Notes: a model not told the origin generated them from the sequence alone. DNA of 64,000 bases from Methylophaga sp. (GCA_002696735.1 NZSL01000008.1:542261-606260); one strand, 5' to 3'; counted from the stretch's first letter, positions 8,168 to 17,622 are shown. Numbers and translations are program-made.

Positions 8168-9643
8168 CTAATTAGTGCCGCCGACATTAATAAAATATTG
8201 CGCGATACATAACATATTCCAACTTAGACCTGCCATGATTGAATACGAAAGCACAATAAGAACCATATAAAAATAAAAAGTGTTACGTCGTCCTCGCAAA
8301 TCTTTATTGATTCTTTCGTGTATTTCTTTCCTAGAAAAATACTCTCTAGTTACTTCAGACCATTCTTCAAGTTCTTTATCGGAAAGCCATATATCTCTTA
8401 CAGCAGAAGTCGCCTGAAACAAAGCAGAAACGATAAAATAGATAGCTAATGCCTTAAAAAAAAGAACACCGGCGTCAGACATTAAAACGTCAACCTTTGA
8501 ACCAAGCCGAGAGCTTAACGAGAGTGCAACAAACACGAAAGCGGCAAGCGTATCCCTGAGCAACCCAGCTATTAAACCTCTTACTTTCTCTGCGTATAAA
8601 TCAGCTTGTTGCCTTAAATCTTTTAAAAGATCTCGCAACTCCTTAGCATACTCATCTTTTCGATCTAGAATTACAAATCGATATTGGTCCTTTGATTGTT
8701 TTAACGAGTCTTCCAAATGTTGAACCAATAAAGAGAGAAAACTGGCTTCGTTATCTGACTCCAAACATAACCTATCTGAGAGAAGCCTTTTCCTTGTATC
8801 GACTCTTTCTTCGTATACCCACGATAAGGCACTTTGTATTAAAGTTAATGCATCTTTATCGGGCACTTCTTCAGATTTATACAGAAGTGGGATCTGTAGG
8901 TGCCGGACACCTTTAAGAACTATTTTTTCCTGGCCATAGATGACGTCAGAAAAGCCCGCTGCCGCACACATGCCGGACATTCTACGAAATGGGCTGGCTA
9001 AGCTGCACCCAAAATCACCCCATGTGAGCTCAAAAGACTGAGGAGAAAGGCTAATTGGTTCAGATGGAACTAAATGCACGTGCTCTCTGAGAGTTTTCTC
9101 TTCGGGTAACTCACTTTCAAACGGCCACCAGCTGTCGATAACTTCTGTACTATCAAGAGGTAACACAGCAAGTCTAGGCCCCCCAAAGCTAGCTTTGAGC
9201 CCAGCCACGAATATTAAAACGGATTGGTTTTCAACGAATAAGTTATTAATGCTCTTCAAGGGGTTCAAAGCGTCAAGCCAAGCTTTGAATATTTTTTCTT
9301 CAAAGAAAAATAATATGGACGGATCGTCGTCTTTAGTTTTTAACCCTTTTGATAAAACGGGCTTGCTAATGTTTAGACGCCATTTCGAAAACCGATACGT
9401 TTCATTGAGGTACGGCTCTAAATTATCGATTTCCGTATACTCTTCATCTACTTCGAGTCGAATGGATGTCTGTACGTCAAGCTTCTTGGCGAGAAAAATT
9501 ATTTCTGACGCCAACTTTAAGAGCTCGACACTTTCCTCGCCATCCATGCACACGTCTTCAACGCCGTCCTCAGATGAAACAGCTTTTGCGTAGAGGTCAA
9601 AAATCTTGTCTCTTAACTTAAAAATCAGATTCTTTTCTTTCAT
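8168..9643 (-). CDS. Membrane protein of NA37-linked two-gene module, unknown function
   Basis: A 491-residue protein that I do not recognise. Residues 1-360 are soluble and acidic, with no known motif found by eye; a charged helical stretch at about 300-360 could be a coiled coil. The C-terminal 130 residues are membrane-embedded: hydrophobic segments at about 365-380, 390-410 and 455-487, separated by a charged loop (SDKELEEWSEVTREYFSR). Its ATG overlaps the stop of the upstream NA37 gene by four bases (ATGA), so the two are translationally coupled. A large cytoplasmic domain tethered to the membrane beside a nucleic-acid-associated protein is an arrangement seen in phage defence modules such as Kiwa; that is an analogy, not a homology claim. 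Confidence 0.8.
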   Translation of the reverse strand: MKEKNLIFKLRDKIFDLYAKAVSSEDGVEDVCMDGEESVELLKLASEIIFLAKKLDVQTSIRLEVDEEYTEIDNLEPYLNETYRFSKWRLNISKPVLSKGLKTKDDDPSILFFFEEKIFKAWLDALNPLKSINNLFVENQSVLIFVAGLKASFGGPRLAVLPLDSTEVIDSWWPFESELPEEKTLREHVHLVPSEPISLSPQSFELTWGDFGCSLASPFRRMSGMCAAAGFSDVIYGQEKIVLKGVRHLQIPLLYKSEEVPDKDALTLIQSALSWVYEERVDTRKRLLSDRLCLESDNEASFLSLLVQHLEDSLKQSKDQYRFVILDRKDEYAKELRDLLKDLRQQADLYAEKVRGLIAGLLRDTLAAFVFVALSLSSRLGSKVDVLMSDAGVLFFKALAIYFIVSALFQATSAVRDIWLSDKELEEWSEVTREYFSRKEIHERINKDLRGRRNTFYFYMVLIVLSYSIMAGLSWNMLCIAQYFINVGGTN

Positions 9644-10698
9644 TTGACTCTGTTTTTTGGGTTTGACTTTGTTCTAATGTGAATGTCGATCATTCCACTC
9701 TCATCAGGATCGCCGATTGTAATGCCTGCGGCTTCCTCATCTCCCGACCAGATAACTTGGACATTTTTATCCGTTACGATTTTATTTCTCTTATCTGCAT
9801 CAAGAATTGAAGCGGGCCTTGGAGCGAATCTCTGCCCAGCTACACCAGTGACTGAAAGCTCTTCATGTAGGCTTTTCATAAGTCGAGCTTTTCTTTCCTC
9901 GTCATCATCTTTCACAACCGCATTAACAAAAGTCTCGGTGTCAAAATGATCATGCATTTCTAAGTATGCGATGGCCCTATCCTTGTAGTAGCGTGGCAAT
10001 TCAGCCAGATCTTGGCTGTTAGTACGTGCCCAAGTGAAAGTTGAGCTCACGGCTTTCCTTGTCAGATTGCTTGCATTGTCAGCCTCTGTGACCTTAAGAA
10101 AAATTCTGAAATAGTCAGCGATGCCTACCTTTTTTCGCTTCTCAAATGCGAGAACATCCCAGTCGAATGTATCCCCGACATCAACGATAGCGCATTTTTG
10201 AACAGCAGTTTTACTCTCTACAAAGGAGTTCAGGATTTCACTTATCTTGGCTACAGAACCACCTGCTTCCTGCTTAATTTTGTACTCTAGAACTCGGCTA
10301 TGATCCATTTTGATCATAGCGATCATAGGCACTCTTTGCTCCTCTACTTCAATATTAAAAAATGCAACAATGAAGGCACCATCCGTCACATTGCCTTTGT
10401 GTTCTTCTTGGAAATCTGTCGCGAGACTAATTGATTCGGGGAGAAAGTATTCATCAGGATTTTCGATGATTCGCTTGCAGCGTAGCGCTGTCCCCATGTC
10501 TTTCTCTCGAAACTTGAATTGTGTCCCTTCGGCAGAATCCGCTATTCGCTGACAGAAGAACTCCCGTTGATTCGGCTCCAGATCGACCCTTGTCATTGTT
10601 CGCGGCTCATCTTCGCCTTTGATAACAATGTGGAAAATGAATTTCTCAATTACCACTGACTCTTTGACTTTGTTAGATAGAGAGCTCTCTTTTGGCAT
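9640..10698 (-). CDS. NA37/YejK-type nucleoid-associated protein
   Basis: A 352-residue protein whose layout resembles the 37-kDa nucleoid-associated family (NdpA/YejK): an N-terminal beta-rich half with GAFIVAFFNIEVEEQRVP and MIKMDHSRVLEY, a central VGIADYFRIFL segment like the YejK VADFFMDFL, and a C-terminal domain with GITIG followed by GMIDIHI like the final strands of YejK. It is more divergent than a housekeeping YejK and sits in an accessory region with a membrane-protein partner, so a specialised role is inferred. ATG at 10698 has GGCGGGA upstream. Confidence 0.72.
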   Translation of the reverse strand: MPKESSLSNKVKESVVIEKFIFHIVIKGEDEPRTMTRVDLEPNQREFFCQRIADSAEGTQFKFREKDMGTALRCKRIIENPDEYFLPESISLATDFQEEHKGNVTDGAFIVAFFNIEVEEQRVPMIAMIKMDHSRVLEYKIKQEAGGSVAKISEILNSFVESKTAVQKCAIVDVGDTFDWDVLAFEKRKKVGIADYFRIFLKVTEADNASNLTRKAVSSTFTWARTNSQDLAELPRYYKDRAIAYLEMHDHFDTETFVNAVVKDDDEERKARLMKSLHEELSVTGVAGQRFAPRPASILDADKRNKIVTDKNVQVIWSGDEEAAGITIGDPDESGMIDIHIRTKSNPKNRVK

Positions 10699-10884
10699 AT
10701 TCCCGCCTTGGTTTTATGTCAATTTCATTGGAGGCACTGCCCGCCAAAACGCTAAGTTGCTATCATCTCTCATTTGAGCAGGTTAATTCCAGTTTTGTTA
10801 GCGAACAGAGAGTCAAGGGGGGCAGCCAACTTAACTTTGTTTTAGGAATACATGCCAGACTATTTTCAGCACAGCAATAAAACA

Positions 10885-10906
10885 TCAATTAAAGGTAAGT
10901 GTCCCC
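10885..10906 (+). repeat. 22-bp dispersed repeat, copy 2
   Basis: It reads CAATTAAAGG, then TAAGTGTCCCCA, and differs from the copy at 1120-1141 at two positions. It lies in the 267-base gap between the NA37 gene and the PLD-like gene. That gap holds no gene I can support; it must contain the NA37 promoter. Confidence 0.55.
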
Positions 10907-10965
10907 ATTTTTTAAACTAAACAAAATTGACTAATCCTTGTCTCAATTACAACTTCATCCATTTG

Positions 10966-11937
10966 TTATGTATCATCTATAGTGATTCTACTATTAATGA
11001 GTTCAATTAACTCATCATTTTTAGAGGTGAAATTAGAGCTGATATTTAGTATGTTGTCTGACTTATCTGATAAATTTATAATATCATTTTCAATAGAAAT
11101 TATGATGTCATTATATAAAGAATTATATTCATTTATTACCTCAACATCTTCAAATTCAACTATCTCTGTGAACTCATTATAAATATGAAAATAGGCGAAC
11201 TCACAAAGTCCATTTATCTTAAATAGTAAATCGCTATTCATTTTATATATCTGCTCAAATATTTCCAAGGGATAGAAAGCAAACCATTCTGCTGTTAACT
11301 CTTCAATCATCTGTTCAACTAGATGATAGTTTTGGAGCGTTTGTATAACTTTTTCGATAGATGGATTTAGTTTTTTTACTAGTGGTTTAATGTTCTTCCA
11401 TACAGTTATTGTATGCGTAATAAGACCCGGAATATTTTTCATCGCCTTTCTTTTATTTAAACGGACGATTTCTCGTTGAACGAATTTACGAAAATCTAAG
11501 ACAGTCGAGTATTTCCAGTTTTTTTGAATATTCGAGTGTTTATGTATCGTTACAACTTCAACTCTTTGCTTCCAGCTTGTTTCAGTAAAATTACTAGAGC
11601 CATAGTACAAATCATTTTCCGTCAATAACCATTTTGAATGATTGTTTCCATTTAGTATGATTCCAATTCCATGCATGTTGCAGTAGTTAATTATTTTTGG
11701 TTGATTGCTCCAAGGCCCAGCTAAATTAGTTGGGATTATCATTAAGACTGGGATGCCATAAGATACTTTTTTTCTTAGTATATTAAAAAAAGTATAACCA
11801 GCAGTTTTAAATGTGAAATTGTACCCACCTACAATTATGAATGAAGTAGCATCGTTTAAAATATCCAATATATCTTGAGATATATCTTCTCCAGAATCTT
11901 TTATGCCCCAACACGAATAATTTGGAACCACAATCAT
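10966..11937 (-). CDS. Phospholipase D-like domain protein
   Basis: A 323-residue AT-rich gene product. The N-terminal ~130 residues form one phospholipase-D-like half: strand SFIIVGGYNFTF, then strand VLMIIPTN, then the active-site-like NNHSKWLLTEND..GSSNFTETSW with His100, Lys102, Glu107 and GSSN113-116. The usual Asp of HxKx4D is Glu. Single-motif PLD proteins work as dimers, and nucleases of this sort occur in restriction and defence loci. Residues 190-320 are helical and of unknown nature. ATG at 11937 has AGG upstream. It lies 93 bases downstream of the nuclease-like gene on the same strand, so they may be co-transcribed. Confidence 0.72.
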   Translation of the reverse strand: MIVVPNYSCWGIKDSGEDISQDILDILNDATSFIIVGGYNFTFKTAGYTFFNILRKKVSYGIPVLMIIPTNLAGPWSNQPKIINYCNMHGIGIILNGNNHSKWLLTENDLYYGSSNFTETSWKQRVEVVTIHKHSNIQKNWKYSTVLDFRKFVQREIVRLNKRKAMKNIPGLITHTITVWKNIKPLVKKLNPSIEKVIQTLQNYHLVEQMIEELTAEWFAFYPLEIFEQIYKMNSDLLFKINGLCEFAYFHIYNEFTEIVEFEDVEVINEYNSLYNDIIISIENDIINLSDKSDNILNISSNFTSKNDELIELINSRITIDDT

Positions 11938-12030
11938 ACTTTTAACCTTTTATTACAAATAAAAATCTGTTAAAAACATTCCGCCAAACTATAATTAAAG
12001 AGATAAATGGTGCAGTAGATAATTTAATTT

Positions 12031-13902
12031 TCACAAATTCTTCGCTATCAATTCAGCTTTTAATAACCCACCTTTTGTAAGTAACTTTGCTGAAAAATTT
12101 GGTTTCCGCTTCGTTTTGTATGTGTCATAAATCAGCTTTAAACCATCCGCTGTTAATAATGAAATATTAATATCCGTGTCCATTGCTGCTGATTCAATAA
12201 AATCCGCTGAAAAACTCGGGGCAATAATAAGGACTTGTGCCACTCTTTTCCCCTCCTTCTCACAGCGGTTGGCATAGGCTTTAACCTGTCTCGAAGTGGT
12301 GGAATATTTTGCGTAATCTCCATTTTTAAATGATTTTGCTTCACCAACAATTACGTCATCTTCGCTGAGTGAAATCAAAATGTCGGCTTTATCTTTGGCT
12401 GTATTTAAAGATTTTCTAAGCTCTTCGTTAACATTAAGCTCAAGACTTTCTAATATTGCTTTTATGGTTTCCTCAAATTTGCTGCCGAGTTCGGACTCAT
12501 TAATTTCAACCCCAGCCGCTCTTAAGCCAGCTAAATCACGGCGTGAAAGCAAACCAAAGTTTTCAATTAATTTATCATTTGCACTGGCGAAAGCTTCCAG
12601 AATGACAACCCGTGGATTACCTTTCTTGGACAGCTTCATGCTGTCTCTAAGGTTTTTTATTTCTTCATTGGAAAGGAGGTAAAGAATATCGTGAGGAGTA
12701 ATTGAAAGAGCGCGTAATCTTTCTGTATCAAGCTCTTCATTGTCTTCCAGTTCGAACTCTCGTCTGAGACGTTCAATAAATGTTTCGTTAGACTCATTAT
12801 TTAAACTATTAAAATTACTTTCTAATGCTTCGAATAATTCTTTATAACTAGTGGCACTGATAGCATCAAATTCCCGTTCTGTAGCCGATCTTAAACTTTC
12901 AATAATGATATTAATCCGCTCATCCAGAGTAGTACCCAATCTTTCCGCTGGGATATCAAGCTCATTAATTAATTCTTTAAGTCGTTCTTTACGCTGATTT
13001 TGATTTTCGTCTTTGTCGAATAAATCATCTGAGAGAATATCTCTGATACTAATTCCAGCATGTAAAATCGTATTGATTTTCTCTGCCCTTGTTATCCCAC
13101 GAATACGCTTGTCGTAACTTTTCAAGATGTTAGATAACTCAGCATCTGATAAACAGCGGAAAATACGTAATAAGTATTTATCTGCTAATTCTTTATTCTG
13201 TATTTCATTCAATACAAGAATGATTTCATCAGGAATTAGAACTTCTGAAGTCCGTCGATTAATAAAAATTATGCCCATTTCTCGAAGAGTCTGAAGGCAT
13301 GCTTCAACAGTCTCTTTACCGGCTTTAATGGGATCGGAAAGATGTTCTATCGCAGCAGCTTCATCCTGAGAAATTTTTAATTCATGTGCCAAAATATTCA
13401 GAATACTTCGTTCATCATCTGAAATATTTGCTTGTCGATTAATTTGTAAATCGTTTTTGTATGCGACCTCAATACAATTTCGAAAAATACTCAATCGATG
13501 AGCATGATCATAATTTTCTTGGTCGGCTTTTTCGATTTCGTTTATTAATTCTTGAGATAGTTTGTCTAAACGTTCCTGCTCTTTTGAATATAGCTGTTCA
13601 ATCCATGATGTTCTTGCAACAGCATTACCATCCCTTGTTAATATATTTATTAATAACCCGGTTGAGGCTCCAGCCATTGCCAGCTGTGATTGAATTGAAC
13701 ATTTATAGTCAGAGGAAACCGCATTAAATAATTGGGTTATTTCAACACCAGAAGCATCTTTGATTTCTTTGTTAACTTTCTTTAAGGCTTCGGAGATAGA
13801 TTTGTTTGATTTCTCTGCTGAGGTACAGAGCTTATCCAGACAGGTAATAAATTTGGATTTTTCAATCTGGTTGATTGATGAGAGAACTTGCTGAAGCTTC
13901 AT
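12031..13902 (-). CDS. Large helical protein with C-terminal PD-(D/E)XK nuclease domain
   Basis: A 623-residue protein. The C-terminal ~150 residues look like a restriction-endonuclease fold: Asp507 in KADILISL, then Glu521 and Lys523 in DVIVGEAKSF, followed by a helix with Q (SRQVKAYANRCE) and strand VAQVLIIAPSF. This is the D-(E)xK catalytic set of PD-(D/E)XK nucleases. The N-terminal ~470 residues are almost wholly helical and charged, with a possible hydrophobic patch near 75-90 and two SAP-like helical units near 260-300 and 400-440. An excellent AAGGAGG precedes the ATG at 13902. I recognise no named family. A role in defence or DNA damage response is inferred from the fold and its accessory-region location. 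Confidence 0.75.
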   Translation of the reverse strand: MKLQQVLSSINQIEKSKFITCLDKLCTSAEKSNKSISEALKKVNKEIKDASGVEITQLFNAVSSDYKCSIQSQLAMAGASTGLLINILTRDGNAVARTSWIEQLYSKEQERLDKLSQELINEIEKADQENYDHAHRLSIFRNCIEVAYKNDLQINRQANISDDERSILNILAHELKISQDEAAAIEHLSDPIKAGKETVEACLQTLREMGIIFINRRTSEVLIPDEIILVLNEIQNKELADKYLLRIFRCLSDAELSNILKSYDKRIRGITRAEKINTILHAGISIRDILSDDLFDKDENQNQRKERLKELINELDIPAERLGTTLDERINIIIESLRSATEREFDAISATSYKELFEALESNFNSLNNESNETFIERLRREFELEDNEELDTERLRALSITPHDILYLLSNEEIKNLRDSMKLSKKGNPRVVILEAFASANDKLIENFGLLSRRDLAGLRAAGVEINESELGSKFEETIKAILESLELNVNEELRKSLNTAKDKADILISLSEDDVIVGEAKSFKNGDYAKYSTTSRQVKAYANRCEKEGKRVAQVLIIAPSFSADFIESAAMDTDINISLLTADGLKLIYDTYKTKRKPNFSAKLLTKGGLLKAELIAKNL

Positions 13903-14068
13903 TGGACCTCCTTATCTACGAGTAAAAACTCACTAGAGCCCAAAAAACTTAATATCATTCTGACACTTAGAACGACCAGCTTCTCAAGATCATTAGGGTG
14001 GACAATAGACCGATTTTTAATAAGTGACAAGATAAAAATGTCTCGGCTTCACTTTCGATGTCGCATAA

Positions 14069-14096
14069 AAAACGGGCCATTAAGCCCGTTTTTTTA
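14069..14096. terminator. Bidirectional terminator after lysS
   Basis: Stem AACGGGC, six-base loop, GCCCGTT, with T tracts on both strands (TTTTTTT on plus, TTTTTT on minus). It ends the surE-to-lysS operon on the minus strand, 21 bases past the lysS stop, and separates it from the accessory region. Confidence 0.88.
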
Positions 14097-14116
14097 TTTA
14101 TCAATTATCCAGTGAT

Positions 14117-15610
14117 CTACTCTGGCCGCATATGCGGAAACAGTAACACGTCTCTGATCGACGGAGAATCGGTCAACAACATCACCAACCGATCAATACC
14201 AATTCCCTCACCCGCTGTTGGTGGCATACCGTATTCCAGGGCACGGATATAGTCGGCGTCGTAGTGCATGGCTTCGATATCACCGGCATCTTTTTCTGCG
14301 ACCTGGGCTTTGAAACGTTCGGCCTGGTCTTCGGCGTCATTTAACTCTGAAAAGCCATTGGCAATTTCACGGCCACCGACGAAGAATTCAAAGCGATCGG
14401 TGACAAACGGGTCGTTATCACTGCGTCTTGCCAAAGGTGAGACTTCGGTTGGGTAGGCGGTGATAAAGGTCGGTTGCATCAGTTGATGTTCGACGGTTTT
14501 TTCGAAGATTTCGATTTGCACTTTGCCTAGTCCGTAACTGTCTTTTAGTGGAATACCCAAGCCTTGGGCCACTTCTGTGGCGGCTTCGATGCTGTCGAGT
14601 TGTTCGGCTTTCAGATCCGGGTTGAAATGCAGGATCGAGTCTTTAACGGTCATGCGATCAAACGGCTGGGCAAAATCAATATCCAGACCTTGATAATGTA
14701 TCTGGCTGCTGCCTAATACATTCTGGGTCACAGTACGCAGCATATCTTCGGTGAGATCCATCAGATCATTAAAATCTGCATAGGCCTGATAAAACTCGAC
14801 CATAGTGAATTCAGGATTATGGCGGGTAGACAGACCTTCGTTACGGAAATTACGGTTGATTTCGAACACGCGTTCAAAGCCGCCGACAATCAGTCGTTTC
14901 AGATACAGCTCCGGCGCGATACGCAGGAACAGATCCATATCTAATGCATTGTGATAGGTGGTGAACGGTCTGGCTGTGGCACCGCCGGGAATAGCTTGCA
15001 TCATTGGCGTTTCGACTTCGAGGTAGTCTTTGTCCATCAGATAACGACGCACGCCATCGATCACTTTGGTGCGAATCCGGAAGGTTTCACGGCTGGCTTC
15101 GTTCATGATCAGATCAACATACCGCTGGCGATAGCGTGTTTCCATATCGGACAGACCGTGGAATTTTTCTGGTAATGGACGCAGTGATTTGGTCAGTAAT
15201 TTGATGCTTTCAACATGTACCGACAATTCACCCTTTTGGGTACGGAATAAGGTGCCTTCGGCAGCGATGATATCGCCGTTATCCCAGGTTTTGAATTGGG
15301 GATAGACGCCTTCTGGTAATTCATCACGTGCGACATAAAGCTGGATATCGCCGGACATATCACGCACGGTGGCAAAGCTGGCTTTCCCCATAACCCGTTT
15401 GGTCATCATTCGACCGGCGATTGCGACGCGACGCGGTGTGGCTTTGAGTTGATCGCCATCCCACTCGGCATATTCGGTTTGCAACTCGCCGTTCATCACA
15501 TTACGACGGAAGTCATTGGGAAAGGCATTGCCTTGTTCGCGAATGGTTGCCAGTTTTTCACGACGTTGGGCAATCAGTCGGTTTTCGTCAAATTCTGTTT
15601 CTTGGGTCAT
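14117..15610 (-). CDS. lysS: Lysyl-tRNA synthetase, class II
   Basis: A full-length 497-residue class II lysyl-tRNA synthetase, which charges tRNA-Lys in the cytoplasm. The N-terminal OB-fold anticodon-binding domain spans about 60-165 ([20 protein letters not shown]). Class II motifs are seen: motif 1 ([15 protein letters not shown]), motif 2 ([22 protein letters not shown], split here in reading) and motif 3 near the C-terminus ([17 protein letters not shown], with EYGMPP in this protein). It follows prfB after 11 bases, the common prfB-lysS pairing, and is closed by the terminator at 14069-14096. Confidence 0.98.
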   Translation of the reverse strand: MTQETEFDENRLIAQRREKLATIREQGNAFPNDFRRNVMNGELQTEYAEWDGDQLKATPRRVAIAGRMMTKRVMGKASFATVRDMSGDIQLYVARDELPEGVYPQFKTWDNGDIIAAEGTLFRTQKGELSVHVESIKLLTKSLRPLPEKFHGLSDMETRYRQRYVDLIMNEASRETFRIRTKVIDGVRRYLMDKDYLEVETPMMQAIPGGATARPFTTYHNALDMDLFLRIAPELYLKRLIVGGFERVFEINRNFRNEGLSTRHNPEFTMVEFYQAYADFNDLMDLTEDMLRTVTQNVLGSSQIHYQGLDIDFAQPFDRMTVKDSILHFNPDLKAEQLDSIEAATEVAQGLGIPLKDSYGLGKVQIEIFEKTVEHQLMQPTFITAYPTEVSPLARRSDNDPFVTDRFEFFVGGREIANGFSELNDAEDQAERFKAQVAEKDAGDIEAMHYDADYIRALEYGMPPTAGEGIGIDRLVMLLTDSPSIRDVLLFPHMRPE

Positions 15611-15621
15611 GTTGGATTCGC

Positions 15622-16717
15622 TTATAAACCTGATTTGAGTGAGGCTTCAATGAATTGATCCAGATCGCCATCCAGAACAGCCTGCGTGTTTCCGGTTTCG
15701 ACACCGGTACGTAAATCTTTGATGCGTGATTGATCGAGTACATAGGAGCGGATTTGACTGCCCCAGCCGATATCCGATTTGGATTCTTCGGCGGCTTGTT
15801 TGACTTCGTTTTGCTTTTGTAATTCCAGCTCATACAGTTTGGCGCGTAACTGGCTCATCGCCTGGTCACGGTTTTTATGCTGTGAGCGTTCCATCTGACA
15901 TTGCACTACAGTATTGGTGGGTACGTGGGTAATACGTACCGCTGAATCGGTGGTGTTAACGTGCTGACCACCGGCACCGCTAGAGCGGTAGGTATCAATA
16001 CGTAAATCAGACGGATTAATATCGATTTCGATAGTGTCATCCACTTCCGGATAGACAAACACCGAGGCAAATGAGGTATGACGACGGGCACCGGAATCAA
16101 ATGGTGATTTACGTACCAGACGATGAACACCGGTTTCGGTGCGCAACATACCAAAGGCGTATTCGCCTTCAAAACGCACGGTGGCGCTCTTGATACCAGC
16201 AACCTCACCTTCGGAGACTTCCATCAGCGTGACTTTGTAGCCCTGGGCTTCGCCCCAACGCAGATACATGCGCAGAATAATATTGGCCCAGTCCTGTGCT
16301 TCGGTACCGCCAGAACCGGATTGGATATCCAGATAGGCGCTGTTGGCGTCGAGCTTGCCGGAGAACATGCGCTGGAATTCGAGTTTTTCCAGACCTTTTT
16401 CCAGCTCGTCTAAATCATTGTTGACGGCATTAAAGGTGTCTTCGTCGTTTTCTTCTACAGCGAGTTCGAGCAGGTCTTTGGCATCGTCTAAAACTTCACT
16501 GTGCGATGACAGGGTTTTGACAATACGCTCCAGGCTTGAGCGTTCCTGGCCTAATTTTTGGGCGTTTTCCGGATCATTCCAGACATTGGGATCTTCCAGC
16601 TCACGGGTGACTTCGACTAAGCGTTCTGCTTTAGTATCGAAGTCAAAGATACCCCCTGAGATCGTCACTGCGATCACGGAGAGTTTTAATTCGTTGCATC
16701 GTCGCGCCGAGTTCCAC
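15622..16717 (-). CDS. prfB: Peptide chain release factor 2, with programmed +1 frameshift
   Basis: RF2 recognises UAA/UGA stop codons. The gene is in two frames: a GTG start at 16717 opens a short frame encoding ...RSDDLRGYL that ends at an in-frame TGA (16643-16645); a +1 shift at CTT-TGA continues as DFDTKAERL... to 15622. Total length 1096 bases (3n+1) gives 364 residues, close to the 365 of E. coli. The peptidyl-hydrolysis GGQ is in [18 protein letters not shown], and the anticodon-like SPF is in [15 protein letters not shown]. The zero-frame ATG at 16677 is not the real start. GAGG lies 11 bases before the GTG. Confidence 0.97.
16642..16657 (-). promoter_or_regulatory. prfB programmed frameshift site
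   Basis: The minus strand reads AGGGGGTATCTTTGAC: an internal Shine-Dalgarno-like AGGGGG, three bases, then CTT followed by TGA and C. This is the classical RF2 autoregulatory site: low RF2 makes the ribosome pause at UGA and slip +1, producing RF2. The site is identical in layout to that of E. coli. Confidence 0.97.
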
Positions 16718-16787
16718 GCTAGTACCTCATTGAAATTAGTTGATAAAGCTGCCGCAGCAAACCCGTTATTGTAACGGATAATGCCGC

Positions 16788-17621
16788 TTATTGTTTAGGC
16801 AGAAAGCGGATTGGATCGACGGGTTTACCGTTTCGACGAATTTCGAAATGCAATTGTTCGACCTGGGTACCGGACCGACCCAGTGTGGCAATGCGCTGAC
16901 CACTTTTCACTGTATCGCCCTCTTTCACCAGCAAAGTATCATTGTGGGCATATGCACTTAGATAGACATCATTATGTTTGATGATCAGCAGATTACCATA
17001 GCGCGGCAAGCCATCACCGCTGTAGACCACCTTGCCATCCGCTGCTGCCAAAATCGGCTGTCCGGGTTTGCCGATAATATTAATCCCTTTTCGACCCGCG
17101 GCAGATTCTGAAAATGTCGACACCACCCTGCCCTCAGTCGGCCAACGCCAGATAAGGCTTTCACTGCCTGAGGTCAACGCTGGTGATGATGTTGGTTTAG
17201 GTGTGGATGGTTTCACCTGCGGTGTTTGGGTGGCGGTTGAAGGCCGTGACGGTTGAGTGGTGGTTGAAGGACGTGTGACCGAGGGTGATGAAGATCTGCC
17301 AGGGCTCGGTTTTACAGTCCCCGGACGGGTGGTGGATGCCGTAGTAACCGGCTTACCATCGAATTTGATTTTTTGTCCGACATAAATGGTATAAGGCGGC
17401 CGAATGCCGTTGATACGTGCAACATCACGATAATCCATGCCATAGCGGAAGCTGATGGAATACAGCGTATCGCCTTTTCTGACGGTATAGCTGTTGGGTG
17501 CTGGCGTCGGGGCAGGACGTTGCTGATATCTACCCGAATCTTCCCTGCCGACCGGCGCTAACGCATTGTTACCGCTGCAAGCAGTCAACGTAACCATCAG
17601 CACAATGAACAGCCGTTTCAT
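16788..17621 (-). CDS. nlpD: LysM/M23 lipoprotein NlpD
   Basis: A 277-residue outer-membrane lipoprotein that activates septal amidases. The signal peptide ends in a lipobox (VTLTAC, Cys15). A LysM domain follows ([18 protein letters not shown] to IYVGQKI, ~45-90), then a Pro/Thr/Ser-rich linker (~95-150) and a C-terminal M23 domain (~165-277). The M23 domain lacks the full zinc ligand set, as usual for NlpD activators: only the LHFEI strand is typical. ATG at 17621 is one base after the yqaA stop. In many gammaproteobacteria rpoS comes next; here prfB follows instead. Confidence 0.93.
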   Translation of the reverse strand: MKRLFIVLMVTLTACSGNNALAPVGREDSGRYQQRPAPTPAPNSYTVRKGDTLYSISFRYGMDYRDVARINGIRPPYTIYVGQKIKFDGKPVTTASTTRPGTVKPSPGRSSSPSVTRPSTTTQPSRPSTATQTPQVKPSTPKPTSSPALTSGSESLIWRWPTEGRVVSTFSESAAGRKGINIIGKPGQPILAAADGKVVYSGDGLPRYGNLLIIKHNDVYLSAYAHNDTLLVKEGDTVKSGQRIATLGRSGTQVEQLHFEIRRNGKPVDPIRFLPKQ

Positions 17622-17622
17622 A

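Noticed and set aside
10692-10880. 62-codon plus-strand frame upstream of the NA37 gene
   Set aside because: It lies in the promoter gap, lacks a ribosome binding site and has no recognisable domain.
15622-16677. prfB as a single-frame gene from the ATG at 16677
   Set aside because: The frameshift signal and the upstream GTG frame with family-like sequence (RSDDLRGYL) show that the ATG is inside the shift region and not the start.
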